From the NCBI RefSeq assembly GCF_001884735.1, contig NZ_MJAP01000002.1, positions 124,001-188,000 on the forward strand: a stretch of DNA of 64,000 nucleotides, read 5' to 3'. The position numbers and the translations under genes are program-made. The notes under the pieces are model-generated. The model searched no databases. It was given only the letters and a program-made list of their open reading frames with translations, and was not told where the DNA came from. Shown piece by piece: positions 36,274-42,996 of the stretch. Each line of letters starts with the position of its first letter. Position 1 is the stretch's first letter. Source of the DNA: Natronohydrobacter thiooxidans (GTDB taxonomy: Bacteria > Pseudomonadota > Alphaproteobacteria > Rhodobacterales > Rhodobacteraceae).

Positions 36274-37425
36274 TCAGCCTCCCGCACCCAGCTGCATGAT
36301 TTCACCGTCAGGCGAGATCACTGTAAGAAAGACGTCATCAAGGCCCTGATTGTCGCCCGGCCCGAATTTCAGGACCATGCCGTCGATGTCGACATCCCTG
36401 AGCTCCTGCAAGGTGGCAAGAAAATGCGCGCGCGTCAGTTCCGGGCCAGCCGCTTCAAGTCCGGCAAGTGTGAAGCGTCCGACCAGATAGCCTTCGAGCG
36501 AGACGAAACCCGGTGTGGCGGCAGGGTCCAGAGCGGCCAGTGCCTCGGTGTAGCGCCGGACGACCGGGATCGAAATGTCATAGGGGTAGGGAACAACCTG
36601 TGAAATGATCACTCCGGCGCCTTCCGCGCCAAGTTCGCGCACGAAGGCATCGGTGCCAACGAAAGAGATATTGACGAAGGTTGCATCAAACTTCACCTGC
36701 CGCGCCGTGCGAACGAATTCGGCCATCGGATGATAGGGGCCGACCATGACGACGGCATCCGGCTTGCTGCGCCGCAGGTCCAGCAGCGCTCCGCGCACTG
36801 CGGTGGTGTTGCGTGCGAAAGGAGCCTGGGCCACAAGCGTCATGCCGCGACGCTCCAGCGCGGCGACAGTGCCTGAAAGCCCTGCGCGGCCAAAGCCGTC
36901 ATCCTGAAACAGGATCGCGATATGCTTCATGCCGCGCTCATCGACGAGGTGCCGGATCCAGGTTTCGGTTTCGGCGTCGTAGGAGGCGCGCACATTGAAC
37001 ACATTCTTCAGCGTGGGGTTGCGTAAAAACGCGGCGCCGGTGAAAGGCCCGATAAAGGGGAGGCCGGCCTCTGTCGCGAGGGGCTGCGTCGCCTGTGATG
37101 TGGGTGTTCCGACCGGGCCGACCAAGGCCAGATGCGCATCGCCCGCGATGACATCGCGCGTTTGCGTGGCAGAAAGCTCGGGTTCATACCCGTCATCAAA
37201 TGCGTCCAGCCGGATCATCCTGCCATGGATCCCCCCGGCGCGATTCGCTTCGTCGAAGGCGGCGCGCAGGCCAAGGTTCATGCCCTGACCAAGGGCACCG
37301 GCGGGGCCTTCCGTTGCTGCAACTTGCGCAAAAGTGACGGATTCCGGTGCAACCCCCTGCTGGGCGGAGGCCTGCCCGGCGAGGAGAAGTGCAAGTGCGG
37401 TCAACCCGCTGAGAACCTGTTTCAT
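36274..37425 (-). CDS. Periplasmic ligand-binding protein (Peripla_BP_6, branched-chain amino-acid type), likely co-receptor
   Basis: 383 residues with a signal peptide (MKQVLSGLTALALLLAGQAS, Ala-Gln-type cleavage following). The mature protein shows VTFAQVAATEGPAGALGQGM, FDEANRAGGIHGRMIRLDAF, LVGPVGTPTSQATQPLATEA, and FQDDGFGRAGLSGTVAALER, typical of type I periplasmic binding proteins (LivJ-like). No permease or ATPase genes adjoin it. Instead a receptor gene follows after 77 bases. The simplest reading is a dedicated sensing protein that presents its ligand to that receptor. The ligand cannot be read from sequence; amino acids, amides or aromatic acids are all possible for this family. Confidence 0.88.
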   Translation of the reverse strand: MKQVLSGLTALALLLAGQASAQQGVAPESVTFAQVAATEGPAGALGQGMNLGLRAAFDEANRAGGIHGRMIRLDAFDDGYEPELSATQTRDVIAGDAHLALVGPVGTPTSQATQPLATEAGLPFIGPFTGAAFLRNPTLKNVFNVRASYDAETETWIRHLVDERGMKHIAILFQDDGFGRAGLSGTVAALERRGMTLVAQAPFARNTTAVRGALLDLRRSKPDAVVMVGPYHPMAEFVRTARQVKFDATFVNISFVGTDAFVRELGAEGAGVIISQVVPYPYDISIPVVRRYTEALAALDPAATPGFVSLEGYLVGRFTLAGLEAAGPELTRAHFLATLQELRDVDIDGMVLKFGPGDNQGLDDVFLTVISPDGEIMQLGAGG

Positions 37426-37503
37426 GGAACACTCCTTGGCAAATCCTGCATTGTGAATACGTGGATCTGTCTAAGGAAAGCTTAACCGGCAGTTGAAATA
37501 GCC

Positions 37504-37537
37504 ACCGCCCGGAAGGGTTTGCTCCCTTCCGGGCGGT
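37504..37537 (-). terminator. Perfect 14-bp hairpin after the seven-gene stress-type operon
   Basis: ACCGCCCGGAAGGG (37504-37517) pairs perfectly with CCCTTCCGGGCGGT (37524-37537) around a 6-base loop. It lies 53 bases after the stop of the double DUF1428 gene on the minus strand. The T-run after the stem is poor (GGCTATTTC), so efficiency is uncertain, but the stem is strong. It also separates the operon from the upstream region of the binding-protein gene. Confidence 0.75.
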
Positions 37538-37590
37538 AGTGCCCGATCATAGTGTCAGGCGGCTGGTCCAGAGCATTGCCCGCCTGCGCG

Positions 37591-38316
37591 TCACGCGGGT
37601 GCTGGCGCCTGCACGACCGGGGCGAAGCCGCCATAGATCATTCGCGTCATGTCGAAGGGGCACTCGAACTCACCAAAGCGCGGGTCTTCGAAGATGCGGG
37701 CGTTTCCGGCATCGCGGGCGGCGCGGTCGGGCCATTGCACCCAGGAAAAGACCACGGCCTCATCGGGCTTCGCGGCGACAGCGCGGCGGAAATCGGTAAG
37801 TTCGCCCTCGGGCAGATCGGTTTCCCAGGTCTCGACGCACCAGACCGCGCCATGCTCCATGAAGATCGGATCGCAGTTGCGGGCGAAACTGGCGAAAGCC
37901 TCGCGCGCGTCACGCGGGATCGCGATCACATAACCGTCGAAAAACCCGCCCGGCTGTTGCGCCCCCAGTTCCAGTACCGGTTCGAAATTGCCCCAGATCA
38001 CGCGCTTGCCGTCGAAGGGCATCGGGTTCTTCTCCGGATCGACGCGCGGGTCGCTCATCGCGGCCTGAAAACCCTTGTCCATCGTGGCCTTGTCCGGCCA
38101 GCTATAGAAGGAAAACACAATGCTTTCCTCTGGCTCGGCCAGCACGGATTGCGGGAAGGAGGTCACTTTGCCCGGTGGCACATCCTCGCCCCAGCCCTCG
38201 ACAGCGGCACTCAGCCCGTGATCGAGGAAAGCTTCCGCCGCAAGCGCGGCATGGCGGATGAAGGCGTCGCGATTGGCGGTCGGGACGGCAGCGATGAATC
38301 CGGTGATGCTGGTCAT
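37591..38316 (-). CDS. Tandem DUF1428 protein
   Basis: 241 residues made of two copies of the DUF1428 domain, which is normally one copy per protein of about 120 residues. Copy one: MTSITGFIAAVPTANRDAFI, SIVFSFYSWPDKATMDKGFQ, MPFDGKRVIWGNFEPVL. Copy two: GGFFDGYVIAIPRDAREAFA, AVVFSWVQWPDRAARDAGNA, CPFDMTRMIYGGFAPVV. The family is a dimeric alpha-beta barrel of unknown function, so the fusion mimics a dimer. The ATG at 38316 follows AAGGAGAA. Last gene of the operon. Confidence 0.88.
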   Translation of the reverse strand: MTSITGFIAAVPTANRDAFIRHAALAAEAFLDHGLSAAVEGWGEDVPPGKVTSFPQSVLAEPEESIVFSFYSWPDKATMDKGFQAAMSDPRVDPEKNPMPFDGKRVIWGNFEPVLELGAQQPGGFFDGYVIAIPRDAREAFASFARNCDPIFMEHGAVWCVETWETDLPEGELTDFRRAVAAKPDEAVVFSWVQWPDRAARDAGNARIFEDPRFGEFECPFDMTRMIYGGFAPVVQAPAPA

Positions 38317-38327
38317 GTTGGTTCTCC

Positions 38328-38894
38328 TTATCTGGTCGGGGTGGCACGGGAATAGATCAGAAGCAGGCTGCCGCTGGAAAAGCACTGGCAGTCGGTCAGC
38401 GTGAGGTCGAGCGGCTGGGCGATCCCGTCAAACAGCGTGGTGCCGCGCCCGATGGCGACAGGATAGAGCATGATCTCGATGGCATCGAGCAGCCCCAGCG
38501 GCGCAAGCGTGCGGATCAGCGTGGCGCTGCCGAGGATCGTCATGTCCGGCCCGTCACCGGCCTTGAGGGCGCGGAATTCTGCGGCCAGATCGCCGCTCAG
38601 AATGCGGGCTGGTCCCCAATCGGTGTGCTCAAGCCCGTTCGAGACCACGATTTTCTGTGCCCGGTTCATGCCTGCGGCGATGGCGGGGTGACTCTGTGCT
38701 GCCTCGGGGCGGGGCCAGAACCCGGCCATATGCTCGTAGGTCCGCCGCCCGAAGACCAGTGTTTCGCCGCGCGCGAGCTGTGCTTGCGAAAATGCCAGTT
38801 CTTCGGGGCCGTGCCGGGTCCAGGACAGATCGCCGCCCGGCCCGGTAAAGAAGCCATCAAGGGACTGGAAGGTGAAGCTGGTCAGGCGGGGCAT
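38328..38894 (-). CDS. Dihydrofolate-reductase-family protein (RibD C-terminal domain), copy 1
   Basis: 188 residues: LTSFTFQSLDGFFTGPGGDL, LVFGRRTYEHMAGFWPRPEA, KIVVSNGLEHTDWGPARIL, DMTILGSATLIRTLAPLGLL, then EIMLYPVAIGRGTTLF. This is the RibD_C/DHFR-like fold with NADPH-binding glycine motif (LGSATLI). Members are widespread, usually of unknown substrate, and are not the housekeeping FolA. The ATG at 38894 is four bases after the preceding stop; a long upstream frame is rejected because it runs through the SRPBCC gene. Confidence 0.88.
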   Translation of the reverse strand: MPRLTSFTFQSLDGFFTGPGGDLSWTRHGPEELAFSQAQLARGETLVFGRRTYEHMAGFWPRPEAAQSHPAIAAGMNRAQKIVVSNGLEHTDWGPARILSGDLAAEFRALKAGDGPDMTILGSATLIRTLAPLGLLDAIEIMLYPVAIGRGTTLFDGIAQPLDLTLTDCQCFSSGSLLLIYSRATPTR

Positions 38895-38898
38895 GGCG

Positions 38899-39315
38899 CT
38901 AGCTTCGGGCCGCAACATAGGCGGCATAGCTGTCGAGGATCGCCTGCCAGCCATCGCGCTGCATCTCGACCGGGTGAGAGCTTTCAGGGTCGAAAACCGT
39001 GGTGACGCGGGTGCCGCCTTGTTCGGATACAAAGCGCGTGCGGGCCATGCGCCCGTCATCAAGGCGCAGGGACAATGCGTTCGGTGCATCGACCGCTTCA
39101 TAGATGGCGGCGAAATCAAACCCCATGGATCCGTCGCGCGCTTCCATCCGGGCGACATGGCGACCGCCGGGCCGCAGATCGACCTGCGCTGTCGGGCAAT
39201 GCCAGTCGGGCGACGCCTGATTCCACTGCGTGATCGCATCGGGTGAGGTGAAGGCGGCCCATGCGTCAGCGGGTGCGGCGGGAACAAGGGTTTCGACAGT
39301 GATCGGGCTGGTCAT
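38899..39315 (-). CDS. SRPBCC-fold protein, AHSA1/activator of Hsp90 ATPase-like
   Basis: 138 residues: PITVETLVPAAPADAWAAFT, DAITQWNQASPDWHCPTAQV, DLRPGGRHVARMEARDGSMG, and a C-terminal helix WQAILDSYAAYVAAR. This is the START/Bet-v1-like AHSA1 group that binds hydrophobic small molecules; bacterial members rarely have known ligands. AAAGGAGATACCC precedes the ATG. It is inside the divergent operon beside marR. Confidence 0.88.
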   Translation of the reverse strand: MTSPITVETLVPAAPADAWAAFTSPDAITQWNQASPDWHCPTAQVDLRPGGRHVARMEARDGSMGFDFAAIYEAVDAPNALSLRLDDGRMARTRFVSEQGGTRVTTVFDPESSHPVEMQRDGWQAILDSYAAYVAARS

Positions 39316-39348
39316 GGGTATCTCCTTTGCGGCTGAAGGGCTGGCCGG

Positions 39349-39744
39349 TCACAGATGCGCGGTAACAGCGGGGGGCGTGTCGAAGCGGTCCTGCGCGCCA
39401 TCGAGATAGATGACGGGCAAGGCGGCGCGCGCCTCGGGCGTCAGGCCGTCAAGGCAGGCGATGTTCAGCGCCACGCCGCTGCCATCGCTCACCATGCCGA
39501 AGGGTTTGACCCCGCAGATGGTGCAGAAACGGTGCCGGATCCGCCCTGCGCCGAAGCGATATTCGGCGAGTTGTGCCTCGCCCGCGATCAGCCGGAACTG
39601 GTCAGCGGGCACGAAGGCGAGCCAGATGCGCGTCATCGCGCAGATCGAGCAATTGCAGCGGAACGTGCCTGCATCGAGATCGGCCTCGGCGTTGAACCGC
39701 ACGGCGCCGCAATGGCACTGGCCGGTATAGGTCTGGTATGGCAT
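39349..39744 (-). CDS. GFA-family zinc protein (glutathione-dependent formaldehyde-activating enzyme-like)
   Basis: 131 residues with the family's cysteine ligands: GQCHCGAVRF near the N-terminus, FRCNCSICAMTR, and HRFCTICGVKPFGM. These bind two zinc ions (Gfa/DUF636 fold). The founding member was proposed to accelerate formation of S-hydroxymethylglutathione, but most relatives are uncharacterised. A tie to the one-carbon genes of this window is possible but only suggestive, since they lie 26 kb away. GGAGACGCCC precedes the ATG. Confidence 0.88.
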   Translation of the reverse strand: MPYQTYTGQCHCGAVRFNAEADLDAGTFRCNCSICAMTRIWLAFVPADQFRLIAGEAQLAEYRFGAGRIRHRFCTICGVKPFGMVSDGSGVALNIACLDGLTPEARAALPVIYLDGAQDRFDTPPAVTAHL

Positions 39745-39766
39745 GGGCGTCTCCGGTTGAGTGGGA

Positions 39767-40297
39767 TCAGGCGGGTTCGTAGCGCAGGCGGATCACATCG
39801 CCGTCGATCAGATCATGGCCGATCAGGCGCAGCGCGGGTCGCTGGCCGGTGAAATAGGGGGTGCCCTGTCCCAGCACGACAGGGTGCAGGTAGATGCGGT
39901 ACTCGTCGATCAGCCCGCGCGCGCCGAGATATCCGGCAAGGGTTGGGCCTGCGACCTCGATCTCGCCCTCCTGCGTGGATTTCAGCGCCTGCACGGCGGT
40001 CTCGACATCGCCGCTGATCAGGTTCGCGTTGGGGCCGAGGGTTGCGAGCGTTTGCGAGACCACCCATTTCGGCTGCTTCCGCCAGACTGCGGCAAAACCC
40101 GCGCCTTCGGGCTCCCAATCGGGGTGATCCTCGTCCCAATAGCGCATGATCTCGTAGATCCGCCGCCCATAGAGGCTGCCGGTCTGGGCCGCCGCCTCGT
40201 CGATGAAATGGCGAAACAGGCGCGGCCCCGGCGCGAAAGCGTTGTGATCGACGAAACCGTCAAGCGACATGTTCATGCCAAAGACGAGCCGGGCCAT
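39767..40297 (-). CDS. Dihydrofolate-reductase-family protein (RibD C-terminal domain), copy 2
   Basis: 176 residues: LVFGMNMSLDGFVDHNAFAP, the YGRRIYEIMRYWDEDHPDWE block, KWVVSQTLATLGPNANLISG, IEVAGPTLAGYLGARGLIDE, YRIYLHPVVLGQGTPYFTG. A second RibD_C-type reductase in the same operon, diverged from the copy at 38328-38894. It starts four bases after the stop of the upstream VOC gene. Confidence 0.88.
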   Translation of the reverse strand: MARLVFGMNMSLDGFVDHNAFAPGPRLFRHFIDEAAAQTGSLYGRRIYEIMRYWDEDHPDWEPEGAGFAAVWRKQPKWVVSQTLATLGPNANLISGDVETAVQALKSTQEGEIEVAGPTLAGYLGARGLIDEYRIYLHPVVLGQGTPYFTGQRPALRLIGHDLIDGDVIRLRYEPA

Positions 40298-40301
40298 GAC
40301 C

Positions 40302-40796
40302 CTATCCCCGCCTTGCGGCGTCGATGGCGGCGTGATCGATCTTCTGCATGGTCATCATCGCCGCAAATGCGCGCGCGGCCTCGTTCCCGCCTGCGGCCAG
40401 TCCCTCGGTCAGGGTGCGGGGCGTGATCTGCCAGTTGACGCCCCAACGGTCGGAACACCAGCCGCAATCGCTTTCACGCCCGCCGTTATTCACGATGGCA
40501 TTCCAGTAGCGGTCGGTTTCTTCCTGCGTGTCGGTGGCGATCTGAAACGAGAAGGCGCAGGTCTGCGGAAAGACCGGCCCGGCATTCAGCCCCATGCAGG
40601 GGATGCCGCAGACCGTGAACTGCACGACCAGCACATCGCCCGCCTTGCCGCCCGGAAAATCGCCGGGCGCGCGGCTCACGGATTTCAGTTCACTATCGGG
40701 AAAGACCGAGGCATAGAAACGCGCCGCCGCTTCGGCCTCGCTGTCGAACCACAGGCAGATGGTGTTCTTTGCGATTTCCGGTGCGGCCCCGCTCAT
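40302..40796 (-). CDS. VOC-family protein, PhnB/3-demethylubiquinone-methyltransferase-like
   Basis: 164 residues of the PF06983-type VOC fold: KNTICLWFDSEAEAAARFYA, FPDSELKSVSR, VVQFTVCGIPCMGLNAGP, then TDRYWNAIVNNGGRESDCGW and WGVNWQITPRTL. Despite the database name, such proteins are not methyltransferases, and their substrates are mostly unknown. The ATG overlaps the stop of the preceding VOC gene (ATGA). Confidence 0.9.
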   Translation of the reverse strand: MSGAAPEIAKNTICLWFDSEAEAAARFYASVFPDSELKSVSRAPGDFPGGKAGDVLVVQFTVCGIPCMGLNAGPVFPQTCAFSFQIATDTQEETDRYWNAIVNNGGRESDCGWCSDRWGVNWQITPRTLTEGLAAGGNEAARAFAAMMTMQKIDHAAIDAARRG

Positions 40797-41212
40797 GTCT
40801 CTGTCCCGGGCTGCAGGATCGCCCAGCGGATGCCGAACGGGTCCGTCACCATGCCCCAGTCATCGCCCCAGAACTGGCGCGCATAGGGTTCCACGATCGT
40901 GCAGCCTGCGGCGACCGCCCGGTCCCACCAGGTACGTCCATCGCTGACGACAAGCTGCATATGGGCGCCGCGCAACCCGCCCTCGTCGGTATTCATGTCA
41001 GTCATCATCAGGCAGCCGCCATTGATCTCGATCTGCAGATGCATGAATTTGCCGGGCTGCTCCGGGTCCGGCATGCGGCCATGATCGGTGGCGCCGAAGG
41101 CTTTGATGTAGAAATCCGCGGCCTCACCGGCACGACCGGCAAAGCCGAGATAGGGGATCACGCCGCGCATCATCGCATCATCGGGGCGGGTTTTCTGCAG
41201 TGTTTCGGTCAT
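40793..41212 (-). CDS. VOC-family glyoxalase/bleomycin-resistance-like protein
   Basis: About 139 residues: VIPYLGFAGRAGEAADFYIK, FGATDHGRMPD, CLMMTDMNTDEGG, and WGDDWGMVTDPFGIRWAI at the C-terminus, a classic PhnB-like VOC pattern. The ATG at 41212 has AGGAGG eight bases upstream; a GTG at 41221 overlaps that site and is unlikely. First gene of the seven-gene operon, 85 bases from the divergent marR start. Confidence 0.9.
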   Translation of the reverse strand: MTETLQKTRPDDAMMRGVIPYLGFAGRAGEAADFYIKAFGATDHGRMPDPEQPGKFMHLQIEINGGCLMMTDMNTDEGGLRGAHMQLVVSDGRTWWDRAVAAGCTIVEPYARQFWGDDWGMVTDPFGIRWAILQPGTET

Positions 41213-41280
41213 TTCGGGCACCTCCTGTTTGCAAGTTTCGCGCTGTTCGTTGCCGGAGCGACTTGCGCTGAGTCGTTTAC

Positions 41281-41292
41281 TTTGATATCAAA
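41281..41292. promoter_or_regulatory. Perfect 12-bp palindrome next to the marR start, candidate operator
   Basis: TTTGATATCAAA is a perfect palindrome ending five bases before the marR ATG, in the 85-bp spacer between marR and the divergent operon. MarR-family dimers typically bind AT-rich palindromes overlapping their own promoters. Bound here, the protein could block its own transcription and perhaps that of the opposite operon. Confidence 0.6.
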
Positions 41293-41297
41293 CTAAC

Positions 41298-41771
41298 ATG
41301 GCTGAGACAACCCCCGACCTGTTGCCCCTCGAAACCGTCCTGCATATCCGCGACACCTGCCTGTGTCTTGCGGCGCAGCGGGCGGCGCGGCGACTGGCGC
41401 GCCGCTTCGATACGGTGCTGCGCCCCTTCGGCCTGACCAACGGGCAATTCTCGCTGATGGTGGCACTGAACCAGCCCGAACCGCCGCCGATGGGGCGGCT
41501 TGCGCCCTTTCTGGCGATGGATCCGTCAACCCTGACCGCAGCGGTCAAGCCGCTGGCACGGCGCGGGCTGTTGGTGGTCGAGCCCGATCCTCAGGATCGC
41601 CGCTCGCGCCGGTTGCGGATCACGCCCGACGGCGTGGCGCTGATGCGACAGGCGGCAGAGGTCTGGCGCGTGGCCCATGCCGAGATCGATGCGGCCCTGC
41701 CGCCGGAAGTGCCGGACGCCCTGCGCATAGGGCTGGGGCAGGTCGCGGCCCTGCCTGTGAGCGCAGCATAG
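41298..41771 (+). CDS. MarR-family transcriptional regulator
   Basis: 157 residues. The winged helix spans about 45-110: FGLTNGQFSLMVALNQPEPP, MGRLAPFLAMDPSTLTAAVK recognition region, and the wing VVEPDPQDRRSRRLRITPDG. N- and C-terminal helices form the dimer interface. Upstream of the ATG there is no Shine-Dalgarno-like sequence (the palindrome and CTAAC occupy it), so a leaderless or very short-leader transcript is possible. It is divergent from the VOC/DHFR/GFA/SRPBCC/DUF1428 operon, its likely target. Small aromatics or oxidants are common MarR signals, but none is indicated here. Confidence 0.9.
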   Translation: MAETTPDLLPLETVLHIRDTCLCLAAQRAARRLARRFDTVLRPFGLTNGQFSLMVALNQPEPPPMGRLAPFLAMDPSTLTAAVKPLARRGLLVVEPDPQDRRSRRLRITPDGVALMRQAAEVWRVAHAEIDAALPPEVPDALRIGLGQVAALPVSAA

Positions 41772-41938
41772 TCCGACCCCGGCGCCAGGCCAGACTGACA
41801 ATCCCGCAATATAGGGCCTGCGACCTGCTTCTCTCGGTCGTGAGATGCGCATGGAAGCTGGATATTTTATGCAGATCCGTCCAGACTGGGGCTGACCGCA
41901 TACATTTGTTCCGTGGGAAGATGCAAAGATACCCTGTC

Positions 41939-42742
41939 ATGAAGTTTGCCTGTGCTTTCGGAATCTGCATGGGTTTTGCAGCGCCCGCAGCGCTTGCGCA
42001 GGTGCCCGAAACCAGCGCCTGCCTGATATTGCCGCATGACGTGGTGGAACTGGCTGTTCCGGTCGATGGCATTCTGGCGCAACTGCCGGTTGACCGGGGT
42101 GATCGCGTTCATGCACACCAGATCGTGGCCCAGCTGGACGCGGCGATGGAAGAGGTCGAGATCGCAGCGGCCCTTGCCCGGTCGGGCAACACCTCTGCCA
42201 TTGCAAGCACTCAGGCGCGGCTTGATTTTCTTCAGGCCGAGGCGGCGCGCAGCGATGAACTGGTTCAGCGCAATGTCGCGGCGCAGCGCGTGCGCGACGA
42301 AGCCCTGATGGGTATGGAAATGGCCCGCGCAGACCTTGAGGAAGCGCGTCTTGCGCAACAGATTGCCGAGATCGAAGCGCAACTGGTCCAGACACGGCTG
42401 GAGCGCAAGACCGTACACAGCCCGATTGCGGGTGTCGTCACCCGGCGCGATGCTGCGGTCGGCGAGTTCCGTGCCGCCGGTGCCGCGCTGATGACGATTG
42501 CGCGGACCGACCTTCTCCGCGTCGAAGCAATCGTTCCGATCATGCATCACCCGGCAGTCGCGCTGGGCCAGCGCGTCCTTATCCGGCCCGAACCGCCTTT
42601 TGAGGCGCTGCATGAAGCTGAGATCACCGTGATTGATCAGGTCTTTGATGCCGCCACCGGCACATTCGGACTGGTGGCAGTCCTGGACAATGCCGAGGGG
42701 AAATTGCCGGCTGGATTGCGCTGCAACATGCAATTCGAGTGA
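41939..42742 (+). CDS. Periplasmic adaptor (membrane-fusion) protein, small HlyD/RND-adaptor type
   Basis: About 267 residues with a signal peptide (MKFACAFGICMGFAAPAALA). The mature part has a split biotinyl-lipoyl domain (VELAVPVDGILAQLPVDRGD before and VHSPIAGVVTRRDAAVGEFR after) around a helical hairpin of about 90 residues rich in Ala, Glu and Arg, then a short beta-barrel region. It is shorter than AcrA-type adaptors, with no long C-terminal domain. The start is uncertain: ATG 41921 would add six residues. No inner-membrane pump gene adjoins it. It is 254 bases upstream of the giant gene on the same strand, suggesting a role in export of that protein, an inference. Confidence 0.85.
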   Translation: MKFACAFGICMGFAAPAALAQVPETSACLILPHDVVELAVPVDGILAQLPVDRGDRVHAHQIVAQLDAAMEEVEIAAALARSGNTSAIASTQARLDFLQAEAARSDELVQRNVAAQRVRDEALMGMEMARADLEEARLAQQIAEIEAQLVQTRLERKTVHSPIAGVVTRRDAAVGEFRAAGAALMTIARTDLLRVEAIVPIMHHPAVALGQRVLIRPEPPFEALHEAEITVIDQVFDAATGTFGLVAVLDNAEGKLPAGLRCNMQFE

Positions 42743-42996
42743 CAGCCCGTATCGCGATATCTCCGGGGCGGAACTACGGAAGACTGCGGCACAGTCTGCA
42801 TGAATTCCTGCGAGTCGGGTGGGGGCTGGCTTCCGCCACGTCAAGTTCTGATTGACTTTGTTTGGTCAGGTGGCAAGCTGGCTTTCATGTGAAAGTGATA
42901 CTTCATCGCTGATTCGTCCGGCAATGGATTTTCCGCTGCGGTCGTCAGTTCAACCGGTATGTTCGTCGGTTCATTATTGTTACCGGAACAGATTTG

